From: Mesorhizobium sp.
GTDB lineage: Bacteria; Pseudomonadota; Alphaproteobacteria; Rhizobiales; Rhizobiaceae
Assembly: GCA_004017275.1 (NCBI GenBank)
Contig: SAKE01000021.1
Coordinates: 24,624 to 88,623 of the forward strand
Length of the DNA stretch: 64,000 nucleotides
Direction: 5' to 3'
In this document: piece after piece, positions 33,329 to 42,206 of the stretch
Position numbering within the stretch: the stretch's first letter is position 1
How the letters are laid out: every line of letters begins with the position of its first letter
The notes under the pieces: model-generated
Told to the model about the DNA's origin: nothing
The model's database searches: none
What the model saw: the letters and a program-made list of their open reading frames with translations, nothing else
Translations under genes and position numbers: made by a program

Positions 33329-35109
33329 TGGAGTTCATCGCCCAGAACATGGCGCCGATCATGTTCGCCTCGCTGATCGTCTTCCTGCTGATCGGCTACC
33401 CCGTCGCCTTTTCGTTGGCCGCCAACGGTTTGATGTTCTTCTTCATCGGCGTGCTCCTCTCGCCCTATTCCGGTGGATCGATCAATCTCGCCTGGCCGCT
33501 TCTGCACGCATTGCCGGATAATTTCTACGGCAGCCGGGTGATGTCGAACGATACGCTGCTGGCCATTCCGTTCTTCACCTTCATGGGCATCGTGCTCGAG
33601 CGATCGGGCATGGCCGAAGACCTGCTCGACACGATCGGCCAGTTGTTCGGGCCGATCCGCGGCGGCCTTGCCTATGCGGTGATCTTCGTCGGCGCGCTTT
33701 TGGCGGCGACCACCGGCGTGGTGGCGGCTTCCGTCATCGCCATGGGCCTGATCTCGCTGCCGATCATGCTGCGCTACGGCTATGATCGCCGGCTGGCGTC
33801 GGGTGTCATCGCGGCATCGGGCACGCTCGCCCAGATCATCCCGCCATCGCTGGTGCTGATCGTGCTCGCCGACCAGCTCGGCCGCTCGGTCGGCGATATG
33901 TATGCCGGCGCGCTGATCCCCGGCCTCGTGCTGACCGTCCTCTATATGTCCTACGTCCTGATCATGTCGATCATTCGGCCGAACTCGATGCCGGCGCTAC
34001 CGCTCGAGGCCCGTACGCTCGGCCATGGCGTGATGTCCCTGCTGGTGGCGTTGGTGGTCACCGTGGCGCTTTCCTACGCGGCGTACCGCTATCTCGCGCC
34101 GGCGCATGGCGACAATGCCGACATTCTCGGCGCCACTGCCGGGGTGCTTTTCATCTACATCGTGGCTATTGCCGACAAACGTCTGAACTTCAACATGATG
34201 TCCAGGCTCACGCAGCAGGTGATCATCGTGCTGATCCCGCCGCTGGCGCTGATCTTCCTGGTGCTGGGCACCATCTTCCTCGGCATCGCCACGCCGACCG
34301 AAGGCGGCGCCATGGGCTCCGTCGGTGCCCTGATCATGGCAGCGGCAAAAGGGCGGCTGTCGCTCGATGTTGTCAAGCAGGCGCTGGCCTCGACGACAAG
34401 GCTGTCGTCCTTCGTGCTGTTCATCCTGATTGGCGCGCGGGTGTTCTCGCTGACCTTTTACGGCGTCAACGGCCACATCTGGGTCGAGCATCTGTTGACT
34501 TCGCTGCCGGGCGGCGAAACCGGTTTCCTGATCGGCGTCAACCTGCTTGTCTTCTTCCTCGCCTTCTTTCTCGACTTCTTCGAACTGGCGTTCATCATCG
34601 TGCCGTTGCTGGCACCCGCCGCCGACAAGCTCGGCATCGACCTGATCTGGTTCGGCGTGCTTCTGGGCGTCAACATGCAGACAAGCTTCATGCATCCGCC
34701 CTTCGGCTTTGCGCTGTTCTACCTGCGCTCGGTGGCCGCCCGCGTGCCCTATCTCGACCGTCTTACCGGCAAGCAGATCGCGCCAGTGACCACCGGACAG
34801 ATCTATTGGGGCGCGGTGCCCTTCGTCTGCATCCAGGTGATCATGATCGGGCTGACCATCGCCTTCCCGCAAATGGTGATGCACTACAAGGGAACGACCG
34901 TCGACCCGGGCACGATCGACTACCAGGTGCCAGAGATGCCCGGCCTGTCGCCGCTCGGCACGCCGCCGGCGGACGGCGCAGCGCCTGCCGGCGGCGGCAC
35001 GGCGCCGGCAACCCCTGACCTTTCGCAGCCGCCGAGTTTCGGCGATCCGGCACCAGCCAAGCCGGCAGCACCACAGCCGGACCTGTCGCAACCGCCGAGC
35101 TTCAACTGA
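33328..35109 (+). CDS. TRAP transporter large permease (DctM family)
   Basis: A protein of about 593 residues with the sodium-coupled transport core of about 12 helices, including FFTFMGIVLERSGMAEDLLD, AASVIAMGLISLPIMLRYGY and ASGTLAQIIPPSLVLIVLAD. The last 45-50 residues are Pro/Ala-rich with a duplicated PDLSQPPSF motif, an extension absent from most DctM proteins. The start is ATG 33328 (overlapping the previous stop) or GTG 33325. Downstream is the zinc dehydrogenase gene, probably in the same operon. Confidence 0.95.
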   Translation: MEFIAQNMAPIMFASLIVFLLIGYPVAFSLAANGLMFFFIGVLLSPYSGGSINLAWPLLHALPDNFYGSRVMSNDTLLAIPFFTFMGIVLERSGMAEDLLDTIGQLFGPIRGGLAYAVIFVGALLAATTGVVAASVIAMGLISLPIMLRYGYDRRLASGVIAASGTLAQIIPPSLVLIVLADQLGRSVGDMYAGALIPGLVLTVLYMSYVLIMSIIRPNSMPALPLEARTLGHGVMSLLVALVVTVALSYAAYRYLAPAHGDNADILGATAGVLFIYIVAIADKRLNFNMMSRLTQQVIIVLIPPLALIFLVLGTIFLGIATPTEGGAMGSVGALIMAAAKGRLSLDVVKQALASTTRLSSFVLFILIGARVFSLTFYGVNGHIWVEHLLTSLPGGETGFLIGVNLLVFFLAFFLDFFELAFIIVPLLAPAADKLGIDLIWFGVLLGVNMQTSFMHPPFGFALFYLRSVAARVPYLDRLTGKQIAPVTTGQIYWGAVPFVCIQVIMIGLTIAFPQMVMHYKGTTVDPGTIDYQVPEMPGLSPLGTPPADGAAPAGGGTAPATPDLSQPPSFGDPAPAKPAAPQPDLSQPPSFN

Positions 35110-35116
35110 ACCAGGC

Positions 35117-36157
35117 ATGGCCACGATGATGAAAGCGGTGCGGCTGGAAGCGGTGGGCAGCATCGCGCTGCGCGACGTCGACAAGCCAGACATCGGCCCG
35201 GACGAGCTTCTGGTGCGCATCGAAGCCTGCGGCGTCTGCGGTACGGACCGGCATCTGTTCCACGGTGAATTTCCGTGTACGCCGCCGGTGACGCCCGGCC
35301 ATGAGTTCTCCGGCATCGTCGAGGCGATCGGAAAATCCGTCTCGGGTTTTGTCGTCGGCGATCGTGTCACCGGCGACCCCAACATTGCCTGCGGGCGTTG
35401 CGCGCATTGTCACGCGGGACGCGTCAACCTCTGCAGCAATCTGCGCGCCATCGGCATTCATCGCGACGGCGGCTTTGCCGAATATCTTGCCTTGCCGCAG
35501 AAGCAGGCTTTTGTCCTGCCCGCGGGCCTGGATCCGATGCACGGTGCGTTCTGCGAGCCGCTGGGCTGTTGCCTGCATGGCGTCGACCTTGCCGAGATCA
35601 GACCAGGGAGCTCGGTGGTCGTGCTTGGTGGCGGCGTGATCGGCCTGCTCACCGTGCAGCTTGCGCGTCTGGCCGGGGCCACGACAATCATCTTGTCGAC
35701 CAGGCAAGCCTCGCGGCGCGCGCTCGCCAGGGAGTTCGGCGCCACCGCGACGGTCGATCCGACCGCCGCCGATGTCATCGGCGCCATCGCCGGGCCAACA
35801 GGCCTGGCGCCTGGCGGTGTCGACGTCGTCTTCGAGTGCGCGGGCGTGCGAGAGACCGTCGAGCAGTCGATGCGGCTGGCCCGCGCCGGCGGCACGGTCG
35901 TGATCGTCGGCGTGACTCCGCAAGGCATGAAAGTGGAATTCGAGCCGTTCGACCTGCTGTTTCGGGAATTGAAAGTACTCGGTTCCTTCCTCAATCCCTA
36001 CACCCATCGCCGTGCCGCCGAACTCATCGCTTCCGGCGCGATCGAGATCGACAGGCTGATCTCCAGGCAGGTGTCGCTTGAAGAGGCCCCAGCGGTGATC
36101 GCCAATCCGCCGGCGCCGGGTGAGGTCAAGGTGCTGGTGGTGCCGCGCCGGGGCTGA
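35117..36157 (+). CDS. Zinc-dependent medium-chain alcohol/polyol dehydrogenase
   Basis: A 346-residue MDR-family enzyme. The catalytic zinc region is IEACGVCGTDRHLFHGEF with GHEFSG; the structural zinc cluster is CGRCAHCHAGRVNLC; and the NAD motif is VVVLGGGVIGLLTVQLARL. It resembles threonine, sorbitol or galactitol dehydrogenases; the exact substrate is not readable. It starts 8 bases after the TRAP large permease and is followed by the palindromic element at 36182. The operon suggests that it oxidises the compound imported by the TRAP system. Confidence 0.88.
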   Translation: MATMMKAVRLEAVGSIALRDVDKPDIGPDELLVRIEACGVCGTDRHLFHGEFPCTPPVTPGHEFSGIVEAIGKSVSGFVVGDRVTGDPNIACGRCAHCHAGRVNLCSNLRAIGIHRDGGFAEYLALPQKQAFVLPAGLDPMHGAFCEPLGCCLHGVDLAEIRPGSSVVVLGGGVIGLLTVQLARLAGATTIILSTRQASRRALAREFGATATVDPTAADVIGAIAGPTGLAPGGVDVVFECAGVRETVEQSMRLARAGGTVVIVGVTPQGMKVEFEPFDLLFRELKVLGSFLNPYTHRRAAELIASGAIEIDRLISRQVSLEEAPAVIANPPAPGEVKVLVVPRRG

Positions 36158-36181
36158 GCACTGGCTATCGAACGTTGCGCT

Positions 36182-36353
36182 GCCCCTCATCGCCCTGCCG
36201 GGCACTTCTCCCCGTATAGTGACGGGGAGAAGGACGCTTTCATCTCCGGTCTTCGCCAATTGGGAACATAGCAGGAAGATGCGCCAAGGGTGCGGCAACT
36301 CCCTTCTCCCCGTCACTATACGGGGAGAAGGTGCCGGCAGGCGGATGAGGGGC
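36182..36353. mobile_element. 172-bp palindromic element (MITE-like) with ~52-bp inverted ends
   Basis: GCCCCTCATCGCCCTGCCGG and onward (36182-36233) is mirrored, with few mismatches, at 36302-36353 (ending GGCAGGCGGATGAGGGGC). Each arm contains an inner palindrome, CTTCTCCCCGTATAGTGACG followed by GGGAGAAG. The core between the arms is about 68 bases. There is no ORF, so it is non-autonomous. Similar cores are common in Mesorhizobium intergenic DNA (from general knowledge). Confidence 0.85.
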
Positions 36354-36396
36354 GGCGCAGACCTCGACCGCCAGCCAGAACGAGCAGTTTGCAGCG

Positions 36397-37506
36397 CTAC
36401 AGCTTGCCGTTGCGTTGCTGCACCATCATGAAGGTGTCGTAATTGTATTCTGCCACCTGCGCCCAGAGATAATGTTCCTTGCGGAAGCCTTTGATCGATT
36501 CCCAGATCTTCTTGAACGGGGCGTTCGAGGCTTCCATTTCGGCATAGACCTCGTTGGCCTTTTCGAAACAGGCGGCCATGATCTCCTGGCTGAACGGACG
36601 CAGCTTCGCGCCGCCTGCCACCAGCCGCTTCACCGCCGCAGGGTTCAGATAGTCGTATTTCTGCAGCATGTTGGCGTCGGCAGCTTGTGCCGCGGTGCGC
36701 AACAGCGACTTGTACGCCGGCGAAAGTTCTTCGTACTTCGCCTTGTTGAACATCAGGTGGACGGTCGGGCCGCCTTCCCACCAGCCGGGGTAGTAGTAAT
36801 AGGGCGCGACCTTGTAGAATCCGAGCTTCTCGTCGTCATAGGGGCCGACCCATTCGGCGGCGTCGATGGTGCCTTTTTCCAGCGCCGGATAGATGTCGCC
36901 GCCGGCGATCTGCTGCGGCACGACGCCGAGCTTCTGCACCACCTTGCCGGCAAAACCGCCGATGCGCATCTTGAGGCCGGAAAGGTCGGCCACCGTGTTG
37001 ATTTCCTTGCGGAACCAGCCGCCCATCTGCACGCCGGTGTTGCCGCCAGGCAGGCCGAAAAGGCCCTGCGTGGCGAGAAACTCGTTGAACAGGTCGATGC
37101 CGCCGCCATGGTAGTGCCAGGCATTTATGCCGCGCGCGTTGAGCGAAAAGGGAACCGCCGCACCAAGCGCCCATGTCGGGTCCTTGCCCCAGTAATAATA
37201 TGCCACCGTGTGGCAGGCCTCGACCGTGCCGGCCGTGGTGGCGTCGGCCGCCTGCAAACCTGGCACCAGTTCACCGGCGGCGAAGACCTGGACCTGGAAG
37301 TTGCCGTCAGTGGCTTCCGACAGCATCTTGGAGAACACCTCGGCGCCGCCATAGATGGTGTCGAGCGACTTCGGGAAGGACGACGCCAGCCGCCACGTCA
37401 CCTTGGGATTGGATTGAGCTATTGCGGGCGCCGCCAGCGTGGCCGCCGCTGCGGCGGCACCGACGCCGGTAACACCGGCTTTGCGAATGAATGAACGACG
37501 ATCCAT
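36397..37506 (-). CDS. TRAP transporter substrate-binding protein (TakP-type), Tat-exported
   Basis: A 369-residue periplasmic receptor. The N-terminus DRRSFIRKAG is a twin-arginine signal, followed by a hydrophobic stretch with cleavage near APAIAQ. The mature part has VTWRLASSFPKSLDTIYGGA, the YYYWGKDPTWAL loop and PYYYYPGWWEGGPTVHLMFN, as in alpha-ketoacid/TakP receptors. The ATG at 37506 has AAAGGGAGGAA upstream; an earlier ATG is unlikely. It is encoded opposite to its likely permeases, with a dehydrogenase gene and the 172-bp element in between. Ligands of relatives are 2-oxoacids. Confidence 0.92.
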   Translation of the reverse strand: MDRRSFIRKAGVTGVGAAAAAATLAAPAIAQSNPKVTWRLASSFPKSLDTIYGGAEVFSKMLSEATDGNFQVQVFAAGELVPGLQAADATTAGTVEACHTVAYYYWGKDPTWALGAAVPFSLNARGINAWHYHGGGIDLFNEFLATQGLFGLPGGNTGVQMGGWFRKEINTVADLSGLKMRIGGFAGKVVQKLGVVPQQIAGGDIYPALEKGTIDAAEWVGPYDDEKLGFYKVAPYYYYPGWWEGGPTVHLMFNKAKYEELSPAYKSLLRTAAQAADANMLQKYDYLNPAAVKRLVAGGAKLRPFSQEIMAACFEKANEVYAEMEASNAPFKKIWESIKGFRKEHYLWAQVAEYNYDTFMMVQQRNGKL

Positions 37507-37773
37507 GAAGTTCCTCCCTTTTGGATCCAATAGGCCGACGTTCGGGGATATCCTCGATTCCCGTATCGGTTCGCTCGAAACAATACACGGGCAAGAAGTC
37601 GAGTCCAGCGCGCCGGCCCGATTTGACGGCGAAGCCCGGCTGCCCTGCAACTATAGTCTAACGGGCCGTTTCGTGGCCTATGCGACACGTTAAAACTTGT
37701 CATGGAAAAATCCCTAGGGATCGCCTATTTTGCAGGCAGGACATCCCTTGCCCAGATGGAACACAGAGCCAAA

Positions 37774-38547
37774 ATGCATCAGCCGCTCGTCGCCATATCG
37801 ACCGACGTCCGTCAGTTCGACAACTACACCTGGCATGCCGCCCCGCAGCAATATCTGGAAGCGGCGATCACCGGCGCTGGTGTGTTCCCGCTGCTGGTGC
37901 CATCATTCGGCGACCGGCTCGACTTCGACGAACTCCTGTCGTCGGTCGACGGCGTCATGGTCACCGGCTCGAAATCCAACGTGCATCCCTCGCTCTATGG
38001 CGGCGATGCCAGTGAAGCCAATGGCCCGTATGACACGGCGCGCGACGCCACGACGCTGCCGCTGATCCGCCGGGCGATCGAGCGCGGCGTGCCGCTGCTC
38101 GCCATCTGCCGCGGCATTCAGGAATTGAACGTGGCGCTGGGGGGCACGCTGGGCACCGAGATCCAGGAGCGCGAAGGTTCGCTCGACCACCGCGCGCCGG
38201 TGAGCGACAAACAGGACGAACGCTTCGCCATCCACCAGACCATTTCGATCAAGCCGGGCAGCTGCCTGGCCGGCGTGTTCGGTGCCGGCGACATCAAGGT
38301 CAATTCGCTGCACCGCCAGGCGATCGACCGGCTCGGCTCGAAGCTGCAGATCGAAGCTGTCGCCAGTGACGGTACTGTCGAGGCGGTTTCGGTGCGCGAT
38401 TCACGCGCCTTCGCTGTCGGCGTGCAATGGCATCCGGAATATTGGGTCAAGTCTGACAGCAATTCGGTGAAAATATTCCGTGCCTTCGGCGATGCGGTTC
38501 GCCTGCACGCCGCAGCGAAGGCTGGCGCGCGGGCCGCAGCGGAATAA
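37774..38547 (+). CDS. Class I glutamine amidotransferase-like gamma-glutamyl-GABA hydrolase family (peptidase C26)
   Basis: A protein of about 257 residues. The nucleophile elbow is PLLAICRGIQELNVALGG (Cys) and the His/Glu pair is GVQWHPEYW, the triad of gamma-glutamyl-GABA hydrolases. Such enzymes release GABA or similar amines from gamma-glutamyl adducts in polyamine breakdown. The ATG at 37774 (MHQPLVAIST) fits homologues; 37756 and 37702 are alternatives. The stop codon is directly beside the stop of the convergent inhibitor-like gene (no gap). A gamma-glutamyl-amine synthetase-like gene lies at 50.5 kb. Confidence 0.88.
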   Translation: MHQPLVAISTDVRQFDNYTWHAAPQQYLEAAITGAGVFPLLVPSFGDRLDFDELLSSVDGVMVTGSKSNVHPSLYGGDASEANGPYDTARDATTLPLIRRAIERGVPLLAICRGIQELNVALGGTLGTEIQEREGSLDHRAPVSDKQDERFAIHQTISIKPGSCLAGVFGAGDIKVNSLHRQAIDRLGSKLQIEAVASDGTVEAVSVRDSRAFAVGVQWHPEYWVKSDSNSVKIFRAFGDAVRLHAAAKAGARAAAE

Positions 38548-38955
38548 TCAGTCCGCAGAACGCGAAGCACCGCTGGCCGCCAGCGACAGCAGCGGCAGCG
38601 CCGGGGCATAGGATTCGTAGCCGTTGCCGTCGGCAACCGCGAAGGTGACGATTGGATCGGTGCCATTGGCGCTGAAGGCGACGGTGCCGTCGTTTTGCTC
38701 GCGCCAGAACTTCGCCTGCTCTATGCCCGGCAAGAGCCGGCGGCATTTCGGAGCAACGGTAAGCAGGGACAGGCCATCCGAAATTTCGGCCCCGCGGCTG
38801 ACTGCACAGGCCGCCTCATCGCCGTTGGCGACCAGCCTGTAGCTGTTGGACCGCGCCGCCTCGTTGGCGACGCTTTCCCCGTTGCCATCGTGAAACAGCT
38901 GAACACCGCTCAACAGCGCCGCGGCAGCGATCAATGCGGAAAATGCTTTCATCAT
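38548..38955 (-). CDS. Putative periplasmic AprI/Inh-like protease inhibitor domain protein
   Basis: A 135-residue protein with a signal peptide (MMKAFSALIAAAALLSGVQ). The pattern CAVSRGAEISDGLSLLTVAP, then CRRLLPGIEQAKFWREQNDG and TVAFSANGTDPIVTFAVADG, with two cysteines, resembles the beta-barrel of AprI/Inh and Omp19 inhibitors. This match is by eye and moderate; it may be another small secreted beta protein. The stop abuts the convergent hydrolase stop. Confidence 0.55.
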   Translation of the reverse strand: MMKAFSALIAAAALLSGVQLFHDGNGESVANEAARSNSYRLVANGDEAACAVSRGAEISDGLSLLTVAPKCRRLLPGIEQAKFWREQNDGTVAFSANGTDPIVTFAVADGNGYESYAPALPLLSLAASGASRSAD

Positions 38956-39037
38956 TCTTCATCCACGTACACGGACAAGTTGAAGAGAATGATTCCAAAC
39001 AGTTAAGCTGACGTTAATAAGTGTGGCAGCCTGCCAT

Positions 39038-40021
39038 TCAAGCTCGAGCCTGGACACTCGCGGTCTCCGGTACCGGCGTCAGCGGCCGGCGCTCGGTGAA
39101 CCAGGACACCAGATTGTCGACGCAGAGATCCGCCATGGCGCGGCGTGTATGGTCCGAGGCCGAGCCGACATGCGGCAGCAGCGAGGCATTGGGCGCGTCG
39201 AGCAGCGCCTTGGGCACGTTCGGTTCGCCGGCAAAGACATCGAGACCGGCAGCGGCAATGGTGCCGTCGGCGAGGGCTGCCGCAAGCGCAGCCTCATCGA
39301 CCGTGCTGCCACGGCCGATGTTGACGAAGACGCCATTGGCGCCGAGCGCCGAGAGGATTTCGGCGTTGATCGCCTTCTCCGTCGAGGCGCCGCCGGGCGC
39401 CACCGAAATCAGCGTATCGACGGCTTCGGCAAGGCCTTTCAGCGTCGGGTGGTACGGGTTTGAGATGCCTTCGACACGGCGCCGATTGTGGTAGGCGACC
39501 GGCAAGCCAAAAGCTTCCAGACGCCGGGCGACGGCTTGTCCGATGCGACCCATGCCGAAGATGCCGACCTTGCGGCCACGCAAGGTCAGCCGGCTTAGCG
39601 GATAGTTGCCCTTGCGCACCCAACTGCCATCGCGCAGCCAGATTTCGGCGCGCGGCAGATCGCGGATGGTGTTGATGAGCAGCCCGATTGCGGTATCGGC
39701 AACCTCCTCCGTCAGCACGTCCGGTGTGTTGGTGACCATAATGTTTTTCGCCGCCGCATGACCGGCATCGACCGAATCATAGCCGACGCCGAAGGAAGCG
39801 ATGAGTTCGAGGTTGGGCAGCGCATCCATCATCGCCGCGTTGATGCCGGCGAACGAGGCAATGCCACGCACGTCGCTGCGCATCTCGTCGGTGACGAGGG
39901 ACGGATCGGCGCGGTCGATCGTGACACGCCTGAACGTGTGTTCGATGCGATCGACCGCATGATCATTGAAATCGCCCGGCACCAGAATGGCGACGGATTG
40001 CAGCTGTTCGGCCTTGGTCAT
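39038..40021 (-). CDS. D-isomer-specific 2-hydroxyacid dehydrogenase
   Basis: A 327-residue NAD(P)-dependent enzyme of the glyoxylate/hydroxypyruvate reductase type. The nucleotide motif GRKVGIFGMGRIGQAVARRL and the catalytic triad are present: Arg in FVNIGRGSTVDE, Glu in GLDVFAGEPNVP and His in LLPHVGSAS. The gene is coupled to the LacI regulator (ATG overlaps its stop by four bases), so the regulator probably controls it. The substrate is unknown among glyoxylate, hydroxypyruvate and sugar acids. Confidence 0.92.
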   Translation of the reverse strand: MTKAEQLQSVAILVPGDFNDHAVDRIEHTFRRVTIDRADPSLVTDEMRSDVRGIASFAGINAAMMDALPNLELIASFGVGYDSVDAGHAAAKNIMVTNTPDVLTEEVADTAIGLLINTIRDLPRAEIWLRDGSWVRKGNYPLSRLTLRGRKVGIFGMGRIGQAVARRLEAFGLPVAYHNRRRVEGISNPYHPTLKGLAEAVDTLISVAPGGASTEKAINAEILSALGANGVFVNIGRGSTVDEAALAAALADGTIAAAGLDVFAGEPNVPKALLDAPNASLLPHVGSASDHTRRAMADLCVDNLVSWFTERRPLTPVPETASVQARA

Positions 40022-41040
40022 GCACGCTCCACCGGCTTGCCGGTCGACTGACGCACATGCAGTTCCGGCTTGATCAGTTCCTGCGAAGGCCGCACTGTCT
40101 GCCCGTTGAGCTTGTCGAGCAGAGCGCTGGCGGCACGGCGGCCGACCTCGCGCTGGCCGTTCCAGACGGTGGTCAGCGCCGGCGTCGCGATCGCCGCTTC
40201 TTCGAGATCGTCATAGCCGGTGACGGAGATGTCGACGCCGGGCACCAGGCCGGCGCGCGCAATGCCGTTCATCAGGCCGATGGCGACAAGATCGTTCCAG
40301 CAGCAGGCAGCCGTCGGCCTGTCCTTCAGCGCCAGGAACTGCCCGGCAGCCTCGAAGCCGGCCTGCTTGGTGCGCGGTCCAGCGATGCGCCAGGACGGCC
40401 TGACTTCCAGCCCGGCCGCGTCCATCGCGTTGACATAGCCCTGGTAGCGGTCTCGGCCGGTCGAGGTCTGGTCGGTGCCGCCGATCATGGCGATGCGCTT
40501 GTGGCCGAGCGAGATCAGATGGTTGGTGGCGAGGCCTGTTCCATAGGAGTCGTCGCCGCGAAAGACCGGCACGTCGGCGCCCTCGACGGTGCGCGCGATC
40601 AGCACCGCCGGCAGGCCATTCTCCTCGGCCATCACGATGTCGGAAGCCGGCGTGCCGATGGCCGGCGACATGATGACGCCGTCGGCGCCGAGCTGCAAAA
40701 GCGTATCGATGAAGGTGCGCTGCTTTTCGAGCTGATCATAATGGTTGGACAGGATGAAGGTCTGCCGGCTGCGGTCGAGTTCGCTTTCGATCGAGCGCAG
40801 TATTTCGGCGAAGAACGGGTTCATGATGTCATGGACGACGACGCCGACAATGCCCGACCGCGAGGTGCGCAGGCTGGCGGCACGGCGGTTGTAGATATAG
40901 CCGATGGCGCGGGCATGTTCCTTGATGCGGTCGCGGGTGGTGCCGGCAACCAGAGGGCTGTCGCGCAGCGCCAGCGAGACCGTAGCCGTGGACACGCCGA
41001 GCGCATCCGCGATCGTCGAAAGCTTGATTTTCTGTGCCAG
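40018..41040 (-). CDS. LacI-family transcriptional regulator, apparent CTG start
   Basis: A repressor of about 340 residues if started at the CTG at 41040, the usual LacI family length. The helix-turn-helix LSTIADALGVSTATVSLALR is followed by the hinge, and a sugar-binding domain contains VGVVVHDIMNPFFAEILRSI. The frame upstream has no ATG, GTG or TTG; the first canonical codon (GTG at 40995) would cut the helix-turn-helix. GGGGAG lies 9 bases before the CTG. It controls the downstream 2-hydroxyacid dehydrogenase, with which it overlaps. Confidence 0.88.
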   Translation of the reverse strand: MAQKIKLSTIADALGVSTATVSLALRDSPLVAGTTRDRIKEHARAIGYIYNRRAASLRTSRSGIVGVVVHDIMNPFFAEILRSIESELDRSRQTFILSNHYDQLEKQRTFIDTLLQLGADGVIMSPAIGTPASDIVMAEENGLPAVLIARTVEGADVPVFRGDDSYGTGLATNHLISLGHKRIAMIGGTDQTSTGRDRYQGYVNAMDAAGLEVRPSWRIAGPRTKQAGFEAAGQFLALKDRPTAACCWNDLVAIGLMNGIARAGLVPGVDISVTGYDDLEEAAIATPALTTVWNGQREVGRRAASALLDKLNGQTVRPSQELIKPELHVRQSTGKPVERA

Positions 41041-41075
41041 CGACCTGTGCTCCCCGACCGACCCAAATTCAGATC

Positions 41076-41086
41076 TAAACTGTTTA
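41076..41086. promoter_or_regulatory. Possible LacI operator upstream of the regulator
   Basis: TAAACTGTTTA is an 11-base palindrome with an odd centre, 36 bases before the CTG start. LacI family operators usually have an even CG centre, so this is a weak candidate for autoregulation. Confidence 0.25.
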
Positions 41087-41118
41087 AAGGCGGCGTTATG
41101 CCACCGATCGGGGTCAAA

Positions 41119-42060
41119 TCAAAGTTTTTTTGCCAGCGCTTCCGCCTCGACATCCGAGGCCGCGCGGCTCTGCAGCCGAAGCCGGCGCTCGCGGTGGACG
41201 ATGTAGAGGCCGCTGGCGACGATGATGGCGGCACCGACCAATGTCCAGCGGTCGGGAAGCTGCTTGAAGACGATCCAGCCGGAAATGATCATCCACACCA
41301 TCTGCGAATAGGGATAGGGCGCCAGTGCCGTGGTTGTCGCCAGCCGGTAGGCCTGGACGAGCAACCAGTGGCCGACGCCGCCGAACACGCCAAGCATGAG
41401 CAGCACGAACCAGTGCCAGCCATCATGCGGCAGCGAAAACGAAAACGGCAGCAGGGGCAAAAGCAACAGCGCCGGCGCCAGCGCCGAAAACAGAATCAAG
41501 CTTTCCGACGTCTCGGTCGCCGACATGCGGCGCGTCATGATGACGTAGAAACAGTTCGACAGCATCGAGCCAAGCGCAAACAAATGTCCGATGCCGAAAA
41601 CGCCGACGCCTGGCCGGGTGATGATCAAGACACCGGCAAAGGCCGCCAGGATCGCCAGCCAGCGCCGCCAGCCTGCCCACTCGCCAAGCAGCGGACCGGC
41701 AAGCGCGGTGATCACCATCGGCCCGAAGAAATAGATCGAGGTAGTCTCGGCCAGTTGCAGGGATTTCAGCGCCAGCACGTTGAATATGGTCGATCCGAAC
41801 AGGAAGGCCCCACGCAAGATATGCGCCGGCAGGTTGAGCGGACGAAACCGCACCGGTTGGCGCCAGCCGCGCAGCAGCGTGCCGACCAGCACCACATGCA
41901 CAGCAAAGCGTACCCAGGCAACGATCAGCACGGAAACGCCGGCAAGGACGAGGTATTTGCTTGATGTGTCGAGGAAGGTGAAAAAGACATAGGTGGAAAG
42001 CATGCATAGGATCGCCACCGGTGGCGTCGCGCTTTCTACATGTCTTTGGGGAGCACTCAC
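41119..42060 (-). CDS. EamA/DMT-family transporter
   Basis: A protein of about 313 residues with ten hydrophobic helices in two EamA repeats (for example ILCMLSTYVFFTFLDTSSKY in the first and GWHWFVLLMLGVFGGVGHWL in the second). It exports or moves metabolites of the drug/metabolite superfamily; the substrate is unknown. The start is uncertain: a GTG at 42060 gives VSAPQRHVESATPP, which matches typical N-termini, while a TTG at 42126 gives a longer, less likely protein. It is on the same strand as, and upstream of, the LacI gene. Confidence 0.88.
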   Translation of the reverse strand: MSAPQRHVESATPPVAILCMLSTYVFFTFLDTSSKYLVLAGVSVLIVAWVRFAVHVVLVGTLLRGWRQPVRFRPLNLPAHILRGAFLFGSTIFNVLALKSLQLAETTSIYFFGPMVITALAGPLLGEWAGWRRWLAILAAFAGVLIITRPGVGVFGIGHLFALGSMLSNCFYVIMTRRMSATETSESLILFSALAPALLLLPLLPFSFSLPHDGWHWFVLLMLGVFGGVGHWLLVQAYRLATTTALAPYPYSQMVWMIISGWIVFKQLPDRWTLVGAAIIVASGLYIVHRERRLRLQSRAASDVEAEALAKKL

Positions 42061-42206
42061 TACTTGCAGGCCGGGTGGGAAGCTGGGCTGGAGCCCACCT
42101 TTGCGGGAATTGCCGGCTCCCGGCAAGCCAATTGTCGCCAGCCGTCACGCCAAAGCCAGCTGGCACAACAAGTGACGGCGGCAGGCTTAGTCCATGCTTC
42201 TAAAAG

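Noticed and set aside
40057..41964. Long plus-strand frame opposite LacI and EamA genes
   Set aside because: The minus strand carries the helix-turn-helix and membrane helices; the plus frame is low-complexity charged text.
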